Part shown: positions 7,156 through 16,602 of the stretch, one piece after another
Position numbering within the stretch: position 1 is the stretch's first letter
Layout: each line of letters begins with the position of its first letter
Assembly (NCBI RefSeq): GCF_049331405.1
Contig: NZ_CP186274.1
Location: forward strand, 1,860,001-1,924,000
Reading direction: 5' to 3'
Length of the DNA: 64,000 bases
Source of the DNA: PoT sp049331405
Lineage (GTDB): Bacteria; Planctomycetota; Planctomycetia; Isosphaerales; Isosphaeraceae
Notes under the pieces: model-generated
Seen by the model: only the letters and a program-made list of their open reading frames with translations
Databases searched by the model: none
Told to the model about the DNA's origin: nothing
Program-made: the position numbers and the translations under genes

Positions 7156-8676
7156 ATGAGGCCGAAAACAATGCGACTGAATGTGTTGGCAATTTTTGCA
7201 TGCTTATTCTTGTCGGCATCGAGGGCGTTTGCAGGTGACACTGATAACTACTCCAAGGTTCAAGAGCTATGCAACCTCGGATGTCTTCGCGATGCAGTCG
7301 ATCTGGCCCGAGGATCGGATGAACCATTGTGCAGATTATTTCTGGCGCGCCTCGTGAGTGCTGATTCCGTAGAATTCAGGCAATCGGGTGTGACCTCATT
7401 CGATCCTTCATTGAGGATGGGACTGGAAAAATCTGTAATCCCACAGATTAAGAGTCAGGCAGATAGGGATCCGATTTACGCCGTGGGATTGGGAGATGCT
7501 TATTCGTGGGGAACTGGTGTTAACGCGGATGACGATCTCGCTTTTTCATGGTACATGAAGGCGGCCAAGCAGAATTATGTGCCGGCTTTCTTTAAGGTCG
7601 CTGTATGCTACGAGGAGGGAAATGGGACCTCTAAAGACATGGAAAAGGCGTATTCTTGGTACAAGAAGGCCGCCGATGCTGGAGACCCTTTGGGCATGGT
7701 TGGGCTCGGTGACTGCTACCTTAAAGGGGTGCACGTGACGAAGGATCGCAAAGAGGCATCCCGACTCTATTTGAATGCAGCCAATGAAGGCTCTGTTGAT
7801 GGAATGATGGCCTACAGCAGAGTTGCGTTAGAGCTTGAAAAAGACATTGTAGCAGAGTCGACTCTTTTGGACACGATCCAAATTGAACGGGCTCGCTTGG
7901 ATTGTCTTCGCAAAGCGTTCAAGGCTGGCAATTTAGAGGCCGCCGGCGTCCTGGGCCTCGCAACGCGGCTTGAATCTATTCTTGGGACAAAGCCCGACGG
8001 AAAGGTTAGCTTTAACTATTGTAAGGAGGCGGCAAAGTCGGGATTGGCAATGCATCTGGTGCAGCTCGGTTGCTGCTATTTGAAGGGATGGGGATGCCAG
8101 CAAGATCCGGAGAAGGCTGACAGCCTGTTTCGAGATGCTATCAAGGCGGCACAACGAGATGGCATGAAGAATTTGGAGCACGTTGTCGACAATCTTGTCG
8201 CGGCCGAAACAGTCAAGCAGCGTCTTGCCATCATCGATGAGAAGTTAGGTTGGTCATTCACGCCCGTCCCCAAGATCGAGGACCCAGCGTCCGCGATGCC
8301 CAAGGTGGCCGAGCCGAAGAAAAAGAAGAAGGCCGTGGCGAAGGACGTTGGTGGGCAACTCACGCTGACGGACATCGTGCTGAAAGTGCCGGACTTCGGG
8401 AAATACTATAACCTCGACGGCCGGGTGAGGAACCTGAGCGATCAGCCTTACGAGACGATCAAGGTCACGGTCACCGTCGAGGACCGGGCCGGGAGGCTCG
8501 TCACCACCGAGGTCGGCCTCGTCACGCCCGACCCGCTCGAGCCGAATGCCGTGGGGACGTTCAGCATCCTCGGCAAGCAAGACCCGCGGTTCCACCACCT
8601 CAAGGTCGACTTCGCCACCATCGGCGGGCGTGCGATCCCTTGGAAGGACAAGTCCGGCGAAAACGTGCATCCGTGA
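7156..8676 (+). CDS. exported Sel1-repeat protein with C-terminal FxLYD-like domain
   Basis: The product is about 506 residues from the ATG at 7156, opening a signal peptide that ends at SRAFA/GD. Residues about 110-350 hold Sel1-like repeats (YAVGLGDAYSWGTGV, FFKVAVCYEEGNGTSKD, MVGLGDCYLKGVHVTKD, LVQLGCCYLKGWGCQQD), solenoids that bind partner proteins. A Lys-rich linker (EPKKKKKAVAKD) leads to a final beta domain of about 110 residues (YYNLDGRVRNLSDQPYETIKVTVTV) resembling FxLYD or other small Ig-like periplasmic domains. Base composition changes at about 8270: the Sel1 part is near 50% GC, the C-terminal part is GC-rich like the neighbours. A periplasmic scaffold is likely; the partner is unknown. 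Confidence 0.8.
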   Translation: MRPKTMRLNVLAIFACLFLSASRAFAGDTDNYSKVQELCNLGCLRDAVDLARGSDEPLCRLFLARLVSADSVEFRQSGVTSFDPSLRMGLEKSVIPQIKSQADRDPIYAVGLGDAYSWGTGVNADDDLAFSWYMKAAKQNYVPAFFKVAVCYEEGNGTSKDMEKAYSWYKKAADAGDPLGMVGLGDCYLKGVHVTKDRKEASRLYLNAANEGSVDGMMAYSRVALELEKDIVAESTLLDTIQIERARLDCLRKAFKAGNLEAAGVLGLATRLESILGTKPDGKVSFNYCKEAAKSGLAMHLVQLGCCYLKGWGCQQDPEKADSLFRDAIKAAQRDGMKNLEHVVDNLVAAETVKQRLAIIDEKLGWSFTPVPKIEDPASAMPKVAEPKKKKKAVAKDVGGQLTLTDIVLKVPDFGKYYNLDGRVRNLSDQPYETIKVTVTVEDRAGRLVTTEVGLVTPDPLEPNAVGTFSILGKQDPRFHHLKVDFATIGGRAIPWKDKSGENVHP

Positions 8677-8839
8677 TGATGTGTTCGCCGGTTCGTCGAT
8701 GGCTCGGCCGGGGTCGTGCCGCGGCGGGTCGATCGGACTCGTAGACTCACTCCGGCTCGCGAGCTGATGATGTGTGGCGAGTCATGACCGGACGGGGCAG
8801 GGAGGTCCCATCCGGAGCATCCTCCCCGAAGTTCGAGAG

Positions 8840-10222
8840 TCAGTCCAAAGCGGTCGGGATCGGATCGGCCGGGGCGATGCCTTCGGGCAGGGTCTCGAGG
8901 ACCTTGCCGAGGAGTGCTCCGGCATCGGTCGGCGCAGTTCCTTGCTCGCGTAGATAGACCTCGGCGGCAAGGCGTATGATCAGGGCCGAGCGACGCCGAC
9001 GCTCCTTGCCCAACGCTCCCCCGGCGGCCCAGAGCGGTTCGGCGGGTCTGTTCGCAGAGGCGAGCAGGAAGCTGAGATCGAGCCCATCGATGGCATCGGC
9101 CAGGGCTCGCGGGCTGATGGCGCGGGCGGAGGGGGGAGCCGTGGGGTCGTCGGCATGAATCCAGATCGGGGCCCGCGTCGCGAGCGGGGCCTGACGCGAC
9201 GGAGGGCGGTCCGCCTGGGCGAGCCAGTTGGCGCAAAGCAGGCGGAAGACGCGGCGGCTCCGCTCCAACTCCCGACCGGCCTCGCGCCGGACCCGCTGGG
9301 CGGCGAGCCGAGGCCCACCCCAGGGGACGAGCCGATCGATTGCGCCGTCCTTACGTCCACCGAGGAGCGGCGGGCTCCGGCCGAAGGATCTGAGGATCGA
9401 CTCGAAGCTCTTCGTGCTCGCCAGGGAATGCTCGCTCGCGAGTGCGTCGATCTTGACGGCCTCGGAGACGCGCGGGGTCAGGGCGTCGGCCTCCTGCACG
9501 TCGCGGAGGGCCTTGCGCAGCGGCACGGCCCCGAGGCTCTCGTCGGCCGCCCACCGCACGATGCGGTTTGAGGCGAACGCATGAATCCTCGCGCCGTGGT
9601 CGCGCTGGAGGAGGTTGCCGTGGCGGCCGACGAGTCGGCTGCAACGGAGTATCGCCCGGTACCAGTCCCAGGCCGCCTCACGCTCGCCGGCCTCCTCAAG
9701 CCTCGAGCCCTCGAGGGCCGCCAGCGCCGACATGACGACGGCATCCGGGATCAGGCTCATGGTCGAGTCGAACGTGAGGTCGCCCGGCTGGTGATAGAGC
9801 CCGTCGCGACGCCCGCTCCCGGCTCGCCAGATCGCCAAGGCTTCGCGGTTCGCCTCCACGTACCGGCGCAGTTCGTCGGGGGCCGACGACCAGGCCGGGG
9901 GCGACGGATTGCCTTCGACGACTGATACGAACATGCGAGTTCGTGTGGACTCGTGGGCCGGATCCTGGCTCAGCCTGGACGCCGCCTCGGCGTAGGCGAC
10001 GAAGGCGTTGTCCTCGTCGGCGATGCGGATCGGCCCGCCCACCGCGGCCATGTCGAAGGGGACGCCGATGTCCGGCAGGTCGCCGAGGTCCCGTATACGC
10101 CAGGCCGCGACCCCGATATACGCCAGCCAGGCGACGATTAACGCGGCCAGCGCCCATCGTCGCCGCCTGCGCGGCCTGCGGATATCCCGAGGCTGCTCCG
10201 ACTCCGAGGTCCCGGCCGCCAT
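8840..10222 (-). CDS. single-pass membrane orphan protein
   Basis: Not recognised. The product has 460 residues from the ATG at 10222, which follows GCGGAGG by about ten bases. A longer version would begin inside the preceding gene and is not supported. A basic stretch (RRPRRRRR) and one membrane segment (WALAALIVAWLAYIGVAAW, residues about 22-40) are followed by a large alpha-helical domain that should lie outside the cytoplasm. It includes DEDNAFVAY near residue 70. Such anchored helical orphans are common in planctomycetes. It lies 89 bases after the DUF4434 gene on the same strand and may be co-transcribed with it. Confidence 0.75.
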   Translation of the reverse strand: MAAGTSESEQPRDIRRPRRRRRWALAALIVAWLAYIGVAAWRIRDLGDLPDIGVPFDMAAVGGPIRIADEDNAFVAYAEAASRLSQDPAHESTRTRMFVSVVEGNPSPPAWSSAPDELRRYVEANREALAIWRAGSGRRDGLYHQPGDLTFDSTMSLIPDAVVMSALAALEGSRLEEAGEREAAWDWYRAILRCSRLVGRHGNLLQRDHGARIHAFASNRIVRWAADESLGAVPLRKALRDVQEADALTPRVSEAVKIDALASEHSLASTKSFESILRSFGRSPPLLGGRKDGAIDRLVPWGGPRLAAQRVRREAGRELERSRRVFRLLCANWLAQADRPPSRQAPLATRAPIWIHADDPTAPPSARAISPRALADAIDGLDLSFLLASANRPAEPLWAAGGALGKERRRRSALIIRLAAEVYLREQGTAPTDAGALLGKVLETLPEGIAPADPIPTALD

Positions 10223-10311
10223 CTTCGGCTCGCCTCCGCAAGAGTTTTCCCGCCGCCTGCCCGGCTCCCTCGAACTCACGCCTTCAAGGAGCCGAAGGTG
10301 ATCCCGGACGA

Positions 10312-11361
10312 TCATGGCCCGGTCGTGATCAGCCTCAGATACCCGTCGAACAGGCACTTACGACACGCCGCGCTGCCGCCGGCGCACAGGGTCTCGATCT
10401 CCTCGCCGCTCGCCCAATTGTACGCGTTCGGGTTCATGTAGTGGAAGAAGTCGAATGCGATGAAGGCCTCGGCCAGGCCGTGCGCGTTATCGAACTGGCC
10501 GACGAGCCTCGGGGCGCGGCAGGGGAAGCCCGCCCCGTCGACGCCGCGGGTGAAGCATTCCAGGACGGCCCAGGGCTTCACCCCGCTCGCGCCGCAGGCA
10601 TCCTTGTAGGCCTTGAAGTAGGCCTTGCAATCGCCGGCCGAGTGCCCGAACGCGCCGATCCCGTCCTGCGGCAGGATGATATCAACCTTGATGTCCTTGA
10701 GCACGTTGGCATACGTTGTCGCCGTCCTGGCCGGGTTCGCGTACTTCGAAACGTCGGGATTGAAGTAACACGAGAAGGCGACGGGCCTGTCGGCGACGTC
10801 CTTGCATTTACGGGCCAGGGGCGCGAGATAACAGTCGCGGATCCGTTGCGTCTCGGATCCCGTCTCCTTGAAGTTCCAGGTCTCGACGGGCAGATACCAG
10901 CCGCCGAATGACGCGTGCCGGGTGTAGGCCGGGTGCGCCTTGATCCTCTCGAGCAGGGCGGATGACCTCGCCTCGGCATCCTTCAGGAACGAGTCATCCG
11001 CGAAGGCCTCGTCGCTGAGGCCGGCCTCCCAGAGCCCGAGGAAGACGCTCATGCCTCGCCTGTCGGCCTCGGCCAGGATCGCCTCGGCGGCGTCGTCGGG
11101 CTCCCCGGGGCGGAGTACGTCGAACTCCTTATCGACCCCGTTGTCCTCCTGGCGATAGGCGAGGCGCTGGATGATCACGGTCGTCATCTCGGCCTTCCGC
11201 ATGGCGGCGAGGACCTGCCCCCATTCCTTCTGCACGAGCCGCGAGCTCGGGTCATGAGCGTTGCTCATGTCGAGTTGGATGAATCCGCCGGCGAACCGAT
11301 CGGGGATCGGCGCCGCCGCGACGACGGCCAGCGATGCAATGAGCGCGAACATGGCATCCAC
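10312..11361 (-). CDS. secreted DUF4434 glycosidase-like TIM-barrel protein
   Basis: The product has 349 residues, with a short signal peptide (MFALIASLAVVAAAPIP). The body matches the DUF4434 pattern: GGFIQLDMSNAHDPSSRLVQKEWGQVLAAMRKAEMTTVIIQ-type first strand and helix, ADRRGMSVFLGLWEAG, a GGWYLPVETWNF acid-bearing strand, and DIILPQDGIGAFGH. The family is related to glycoside hydrolase barrels, but its substrate is not established. The several cysteines near the C-terminus (CAGGSAACRKC) fit an extracytoplasmic protein. It is the first gene of a possible two-gene unit with the anchored orphan downstream. Confidence 0.8.
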   Translation of the reverse strand: MDAMFALIASLAVVAAAPIPDRFAGGFIQLDMSNAHDPSSRLVQKEWGQVLAAMRKAEMTTVIIQRLAYRQEDNGVDKEFDVLRPGEPDDAAEAILAEADRRGMSVFLGLWEAGLSDEAFADDSFLKDAEARSSALLERIKAHPAYTRHASFGGWYLPVETWNFKETGSETQRIRDCYLAPLARKCKDVADRPVAFSCYFNPDVSKYANPARTATTYANVLKDIKVDIILPQDGIGAFGHSAGDCKAYFKAYKDACGASGVKPWAVLECFTRGVDGAGFPCRAPRLVGQFDNAHGLAEAFIAFDFFHYMNPNAYNWASGEEIETLCAGGSAACRKCLFDGYLRLITTGP

Positions 11362-11793
11362 CTTCGTATGAAATGTTGTGCCGCGGAGGGGATGGCGCCA
11401 TCATCTCCCGTTGCGAGGCCCTGGGCAAGGTCGGTCACCGGCCCAACCGCGGTCTTTCACATCGACGACTGCCTTGCCCATCCGTTTGATACGCCTTGGA
11501 TGGCCACATGCAGACGTGTGACGCAGCCGCGTTGATCCACAAAAATTTGACATTTCGATACTTTATTGTCACGGACATTTTTTGATTGCAAAGCCCTGCT
11601 GGGCTGAGTTGTTATGAGCGACATCATCGCCGCGTTTCGAGGGGCCCTACGCACTCCGTCTCGCGACCCGCTTACGGGATTCGTTGCGAGGATCTCGGGA
11701 TGGCCTTACTGGCATGGAGACGCGGAACAAGGTCCAGGGCATCAGCGTGGGACTATGTTGGTTCGATTCACTCTTCGATAAGGTGTCACGGAA
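11362..11793. other. intergenic, divergent promoters expected
   Basis: 432 bases between the DUF4434 gene (leftward) and the patatin gene (rightward). A less GC-rich patch at about 11540-11590 contains a perfect TTGACA (11547-11552) without a well-spaced -10, and the same TGACA forms an inverted repeat with TGTCA at 11567-11571. Nothing else was recognised. Confidence 0.4.
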
Positions 11794-14700
11794 ATGGCTC
11801 ATGAAATAAATCACAAGATCATCGAGTGGGTGGATTGGCTCCAGTGGGCGGCCGTGCTGCCGGTCCTGCTGTTTATCCTCTGGTTTTATTGGCAATTTCG
11901 GGCGGAGCTCTGGCGTTTCGTCGTCAATTACGTGGGCCTCACGCTCATCCTGGCGGCGCTCTTCCTCATGGTCTTCGGCCTGCTGGGGGCGGGGCTCGGC
12001 ATCCCTTATCTGTTCTGGCATGACGACTTCCTGTCGCGGTCGTTCTCCTCGATGGGGGCGACGATGCTGCTCACCGTGGTGGGGATCATCGCGTATTACC
12101 TCGACCCGAGCCCATGGGCGACGGAGAGGAAGACCAAGGCATTCCTCGAGCCCGACGAGCAGATCAAGGCCCGGCTCGAAGGCTGGTACTCGAGGCGCCT
12201 GCCGGTCATCAAGGCCAGGCCCGTCGACCAGGCGCAGACGGGCAAACGCTTGCGTTGGTGGAATTATGTCAACTTCGGATTGAACCTCGTCTGGGATCCG
12301 ATCTCGATCACGCCCCTCCAACCTTTCCTCGAGCCGAATCGGGAGAACTCGCAGAGGCTCCAGCGATTCCTCCGGGTGGCCCGAGGGCCGTTCCTGCTCC
12401 TACTCCTCACCCCCGCGCTCCTGCCCGCGGTCTTCAACGAGGTACCCCACGCGGCCCCGACCGGGAAGCTCGGGCTTGAGAAGCTCATGCACATCGAGCA
12501 ACCGCCGACCTATGACGTCTCGCGCAACCTCGGGGGCTACTTGCTGGGCCTCGCCTCCTGGCTCCTGGGCATTCAGGCGGGTGTCCTCATCATCAAAGTC
12601 TTCATCCGTTGCAGCACCTTCCTCCATCGACCGGGGTGGGGCGAGGACCTGAGGGCGGGGCAGGCGGCGGCCTCGACGGTCCCGCCGGGGGCGGCCTGCC
12701 CGAACTCCGGGGCTGGGCGTTGCGACGGCCCGGGGTGCCTCCGCGGCGACCCGGACGGCTCGACCGCCAGGCTGGCCGATTGCCGGGCGAGGACCCTCCA
12801 GAGGCTCGAGGTGCTGGTCTTCGCGGCCATGTTCCTCGGGACGTTCGCCCTCTTCGGGCTCGCGCGGCACCTCCGGAGCACCGGGATCCTCGGCCCGGAT
12901 TCCCCGCTGGGGTTCCAGGTGTTCGACCCTTCGCCGGCGTTCGCCATCTGCGCGCTGCTGGCGGTCCTGGCCATGGGCTACTCGGCGATCGCCTCGCAGC
13001 CGCGCTCGAGGCAGGCCGTCGCGATCCTGTCGCTCGTCGCCTGGTTCGGGATCGCGAATCATGATCCTTTCAAGAATCGATTCGAGAATCTCGGATATGA
13101 CAAGGGCAACGTCGTCTCGTTGCGGAGCCGGGTCGCGTCGACGTACAACGGCCAGGTCGGCGGCCCCGGTACCGACCGGACCCCCGTGAAGCTGGTGTCC
13201 GACCTCGCCGCCCTCGACGCCTGGAAGGCGGGGAGCCGCGCCGGTGAGGCGGACGTCGATGCGAAGTCCCGCCCCAAGCTCGTCCTGGTCGTCGTCAGCG
13301 GCGGGGCCACGCGCTCGGCCTACTGGACGTCGGTGGTGCTCGACCAGCTCGAGCGGAGCCTCGGCAGCTTCGGGCGCCGCGTCCGGATCATCAGCGGGGC
13401 CTCGGGCGGGATGCTCGGCGCGGCCTGTTACGTGACGTACCGCCGGGGCGTGGCCGAGGGGAAGTCCACCGAGCGTAAGTCGTTGAATCCCTCGGATCCG
13501 TCGCTCCAGCCCAGCCCCTCGTCGCTCCTGCCGGACTGGATCCGCTTCGACCTGCCGCTGCGGAGCATGGATCCATTGGCCTGGGGCATCGCCGTCTCGG
13601 AGGTCTGGAAGGCCGCCTGGCCGGGCTTCGTGCCGGAGGACCGCGGGGTCATACTCGAGAAGGACTGGACCGTCCTGCGCTATCCCTTCGCCGAGCTCGC
13701 CCCGCTGGAGGAGCAGGGTAAGATCCCGTCGATCATCTTCTCGCCGATGATGGTCGAGGACGGCCGGCGTCTGCTCATCAGCAACCTGGACCTCAGCCTG
13801 AGCTACGAGCGCGACGGCAAGGCCTACGCCTCGTCGCCGCTGGCCGAGGCCGCGAGTCGGCAGATCAACCCCGACCAGTTCGCCACAGATAACGGCCGCG
13901 ACGGGACGGAACGCAGCCGGACGTCGCTCTCGAGCCTGGAATACTTCCGGATCTTCCGCGAGCCGGAGCACCGGGACCTGTTCATATCGACGGCCGTACG
14001 CATGAGCGCGTCGTTCCCCTTCGTCTCTCCGGCGGTCAACCTGCCGACGGATCCCCCTCGGAGGATGGTCGACGCCGGCTATTACGACAACTACGGCGTG
14101 CAGGTCGCGGCCGCCTGGATCCACCGCAATCGCAACTGGCTGGCGCTGAACACCTCGGGCGTGCTGCTGGTCCAGATCCGCGACTCCTCGAGCGTCCGCG
14201 ACCGGATGGACATCGACGACACGCCGCCGGGCATGGCGGAGTCGATCGGCCGGGGGTTCCAGTTCTTCACGAGCCCGGTCGACGCCTTCTCCAAGGCCCG
14301 CTACACCACGGCCTCGTTCCGCAACGACGGGGAGATCATGGGGCTCGACTCGTACAACTGGGACTTCGGCAAGGACGAGGCCGGGAAGCCGATCCGACCC
14401 GAGCATCCCGAGGCCTTCTTCACCACCGTCATCTTCGAGAACTCGGCGAGGGTCTCCCTCGACCCCGACGACTTCTGGTCCGAATTGAGCAACCTCGAGA
14501 GTGGGAAGCCGAACAATCGGCCCTTCCGCGAGGTCTCGATGTCGTGGTATCTGGCTCGCGCCGAGATGGAAGCGACCGCCCGCGCCATCCCCGGCGACCC
14601 GCCCAAGGGCTCGCGCTGGGCCGATCCCATCAACCGCCGCAACATGATCCAGACCCTCCACGGCCAGGTCTTCACCATGATGACCGACGACGCCAAATAT

Positions 14701-14862
14701 CAGCAACTCGACGAGGCCAAGAAGGACGAGATGCGGAAAAAGGGCTATTTGTGCTATCCCCCGGGCCCCGAGCGCGACATCCGCCTGAAGCGATTGGAAC
14801 AGCTTCGGAATTATGAGAGGATGATCAACCTCAAACGATGGTGGGAAAAGGATAAGTCCTAG
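11794..14862 (+). CDS. multi-spanning membrane protein with patatin-like phospholipase domain
   Basis: The product has 1022 residues. The first half contains about eight hydrophobic segments (for example residues 17-35, 45-75, 85-105, 190-210, 245-270, 330-350). The second half is a patatin-type lipase: VVVSGGATRSAYW supplies a glycine-rich oxyanion-like turn, ISGASGGMLGAA carries the GXSXG nucleophile (Ser about 537), and MVDAGYYDNYGV carries the catalytic Asp (about 760) in DAG form. The Ser-Asp dyad is therefore complete. Patatins hydrolyse membrane phospholipids. The large membrane domain suggests it works on, or is controlled within, the inner membrane. Its stop codon overlaps that of the convergent MarR gene in a CTAG tetranucleotide. 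Confidence 0.85.
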   Translation: MAHEINHKIIEWVDWLQWAAVLPVLLFILWFYWQFRAELWRFVVNYVGLTLILAALFLMVFGLLGAGLGIPYLFWHDDFLSRSFSSMGATMLLTVVGIIAYYLDPSPWATERKTKAFLEPDEQIKARLEGWYSRRLPVIKARPVDQAQTGKRLRWWNYVNFGLNLVWDPISITPLQPFLEPNRENSQRLQRFLRVARGPFLLLLLTPALLPAVFNEVPHAAPTGKLGLEKLMHIEQPPTYDVSRNLGGYLLGLASWLLGIQAGVLIIKVFIRCSTFLHRPGWGEDLRAGQAAASTVPPGAACPNSGAGRCDGPGCLRGDPDGSTARLADCRARTLQRLEVLVFAAMFLGTFALFGLARHLRSTGILGPDSPLGFQVFDPSPAFAICALLAVLAMGYSAIASQPRSRQAVAILSLVAWFGIANHDPFKNRFENLGYDKGNVVSLRSRVASTYNGQVGGPGTDRTPVKLVSDLAALDAWKAGSRAGEADVDAKSRPKLVLVVVSGGATRSAYWTSVVLDQLERSLGSFGRRVRIISGASGGMLGAACYVTYRRGVAEGKSTERKSLNPSDPSLQPSPSSLLPDWIRFDLPLRSMDPLAWGIAVSEVWKAAWPGFVPEDRGVILEKDWTVLRYPFAELAPLEEQGKIPSIIFSPMMVEDGRRLLISNLDLSLSYERDGKAYASSPLAEAASRQINPDQFATDNGRDGTERSRTSLSSLEYFRIFREPEHRDLFISTAVRMSASFPFVSPAVNLPTDPPRRMVDAGYYDNYGVQVAAAWIHRNRNWLALNTSGVLLVQIRDSSSVRDRMDIDDTPPGMAESIGRGFQFFTSPVDAFSKARYTTASFRNDGEIMGLDSYNWDFGKDEAGKPIRPEHPEAFFTTVIFENSARVSLDPDDFWSELSNLESGKPNNRPFREVSMSWYLARAEMEATARAIPGDPPKGSRWADPINRRNMIQTLHGQVFTMMTDDAKYQQLDEAKKDEMRKKGYLCYPPGPERDIRLKRLEQLRNYERMINLKRWWEKDKS

Positions 14863-15308
14863 GATTCGTCGCGCGTGACGATCTTCTCCATGTTCGCGAT
14901 CATCCGTTGCGTCAGGCCGACGAGGAGCTCCTTCTCGGCGCCGTCGAAGCCTTCGAGGACCTCGCGGGCGAGGCCGGAGAGGGCGGCGCGCACGCGGGGG
15001 AGGCGCTCGATGGCCTCGGGGGTCAGGCTGACGAGGCTGCCGCGACGGTCGTCGGGGTCGGGGCGGCGGCGGATCAGGCCGTCGCGCTCCATCCTCGAGA
15101 GGGTGGCCGCCATCGTCGGCTGCTCCACCCGGGCGAACTGCACGAGAGCGGACTGAGACATCTCCGAGCCGTCCTGCAGCGCGACCAGGACCGGGATCTG
15201 TCCGCCCGCGACCCCGAGGGCCTTGAGCCTCGCGTCCGCCAGGCGCGTCAAGAGCCGCGCCGCGCGTCCGATCAGGTGGCCGGGCGTGTTGAGTGGGAGC
15301 CAGTTCAT
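14859..15308 (-). CDS. MarR family transcriptional regulator
   Basis: The product has 149 residues. It shows the MarR winged-helix layout: an N-terminal dimer helix, MSQSALVQFARVEQPTMAATLSRMERDGLIRRRPDPDDRRGSLVSL-type HTH and wing (residues about 50-95, with the typical DDRR wing tip), and C-terminal dimer helices. The gene is divergent from an FAD monooxygenase gene. The gap holds two operator-like palindromes, so it most likely represses both and is released by a small molecule, as is usual for MarR pairs. Its stop overlaps the patatin stop. Confidence 0.9.
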   Translation of the reverse strand: MNWLPLNTPGHLIGRAARLLTRLADARLKALGVAGGQIPVLVALQDGSEMSQSALVQFARVEQPTMAATLSRMERDGLIRRRPDPDDRRGSLVSLTPEAIERLPRVRAALSGLAREVLEGFDGAEKELLVGLTQRMIANMEKIVTRDES

Positions 15309-15347
15309 CTCGCGATTGTCCCAAACCCGGCCTTGACCGGCAAGTGC

Positions 15348-15380
15348 ATAGCCGGCTATCTAATTGCATAGCGTGCTATG
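15348..15380. promoter_or_regulatory. twin MarR-type operators
   Basis: ATAGCCGGCTAT (15348-15359, perfect palindrome) and CATAGC-GT-GCTATG (15367-15380) share the form TGCATAGC-NN-GCTAT. Their centres are 20 bp apart, about two helical turns, so two dimers would sit on the same face. They lie 40-72 bases from the MarR start and 46-78 from the monooxygenase start. Confidence 0.7.
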
Positions 15381-15425
15381 GAAATCGCGGTCGGGCTTCG
15401 GAGGGGAGGTGGCGACGTGGGGGCT

Positions 15426-16601
15426 ATGCCACGCATTGCGATCGTCGGAGGCGGGCCGGGGGGGCTGATGCTCGCCCGGATCCTCGAGACGCGAGGGGTC
15501 GTCGCGGAGGTGTTCGAGCGGGAGGAGCATGCCCTCGCGAGGCCGCAAGGGGGGACGCTCGACATCCACGGCGATTCCGGGCAGATCGCCCTGGCGCGAG
15601 GTGGACTGACCGAGGAATTCCTGCGGGTCGCCCGCTATGAGGACCAGGGGACCAGGCTCCTCGACAAGCACGGGCGGGTCGTGTTCGAGGAGTCGGGCCA
15701 GGCGGGCGACCGCCCGGAGGTGGATAGGACGGCGCTTCGAGACATCCTGCTCGGGTCGCTCCCGGCCGACCGGGTTCGATGGAGCCACGCGCTGAAGGAG
15801 GTGCGGCCGAGAGACGACGGGACCTATGACCTGGCATTCGAACAGGGCGAGGCCGGGCCCTTCGACCTCGTCGTGGGCGCGGACGGGACCTGGTCGAGGG
15901 TGCGTCCGCTGGTCTCACCCTATCGGCCGCAATACACGGGCGTGACGTTCGTCGAGTTCGGCATCGACGACGTGGACTCTCGCCACCCGGGGCTGGCTCG
16001 GCTCGTCGGCCGCGGCAAGATGGACGCCCTCGGGGACGCCAAAGCCATCATCGCCCAGCGTAATGGGGATTCACACGTTCGAGTTTACGCGATCTTCCGC
16101 GTTCCCGAGGATTGGGCCGTCCGCAAATTCAACTTCTCGAGGCCTGCCGCCGTTCTCGCCGGGCTCCTGGAGCAATTCGAGGGCTGGTCCGATGAGATCC
16201 TGGATCTATTCCGGGCCGGGAACGATCATGTGGTCCCTCGCTCGCTCTATGCCCTGCCGGTCGGGCACCGCTGGGCGAATCGGGTGGGGGTGACGCTGCT
16301 CGGCGACGCCGCGCACGTGATGTCGCCGTTCGGCGGCGACGGCGTGAACAACGCCCTCTTCGACGCGGCGGAACTCGCCCGGCATCTCACGGAGGGGGAG
16401 GGGGACGACTGGCGCGAGGCGGTCAGGGCGTACGAGGCCGAGATGTTCGAGCGGGTCGTCGACTCGGCTCAACACGCGGCCGAGGCCGTGGCGACGGTCC
16501 TCTCGCACGACGACCTGGCCATCTCGCTCGAGCATGTCCGGCAGGTTATCGGCGGCGGCGACCTCGTCCCCAACATCGGCTCGCAGGAGGCCGGAGCCTG
16601 A
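15426..16601 (+). CDS. FAD-dependent monooxygenase, TetX/PHBH-like
   Basis: The product has 391 residues from MPRIAIVGGGPGG. An earlier in-frame ATG at 15378 overlaps the second operator and lacks a binding site, whereas 15426 follows a GGAGGGGAGG stretch. The Rossmann FAD motif GGGPGG is at residues 8-13. VVGADGTWSRVR (DG motif) lies near residue 155. LLGDAAHVMSPFGGDGVNNA, the GD motif contacting FAD ribose, is near residue 290. The family hydroxylates aromatic or polyketide-like compounds using NADPH and oxygen; TetX members inactivate tetracyclines. With the divergent MarR gene it resembles an inducible detoxification pair. The substrate cannot be read from the sequence. Confidence 0.88.
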   Translation: MPRIAIVGGGPGGLMLARILETRGVVAEVFEREEHALARPQGGTLDIHGDSGQIALARGGLTEEFLRVARYEDQGTRLLDKHGRVVFEESGQAGDRPEVDRTALRDILLGSLPADRVRWSHALKEVRPRDDGTYDLAFEQGEAGPFDLVVGADGTWSRVRPLVSPYRPQYTGVTFVEFGIDDVDSRHPGLARLVGRGKMDALGDAKAIIAQRNGDSHVRVYAIFRVPEDWAVRKFNFSRPAAVLAGLLEQFEGWSDEILDLFRAGNDHVVPRSLYALPVGHRWANRVGVTLLGDAAHVMSPFGGDGVNNALFDAAELARHLTEGEGDDWREAVRAYEAEMFERVVDSAQHAAEAVATVLSHDDLAISLEHVRQVIGGGDLVPNIGSQEAGA

Positions 16602-16602
16602 C

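Noticed and set aside
11547..11575. Perfect TTGACA in the intergenic region before the patatin gene as a promoter
   Set aside because: No -10 hexamer is found 16-18 bases downstream; the nearest AT-rich hexamers are 9-11 bases away.
12400..15369. 989-codon open frame antisense to the patatin gene
   Set aside because: It mirrors a well-supported gene with clear catalytic motifs; its Arg/Gly/Pro-rich composition is typical of antisense frames in GC-rich genes.
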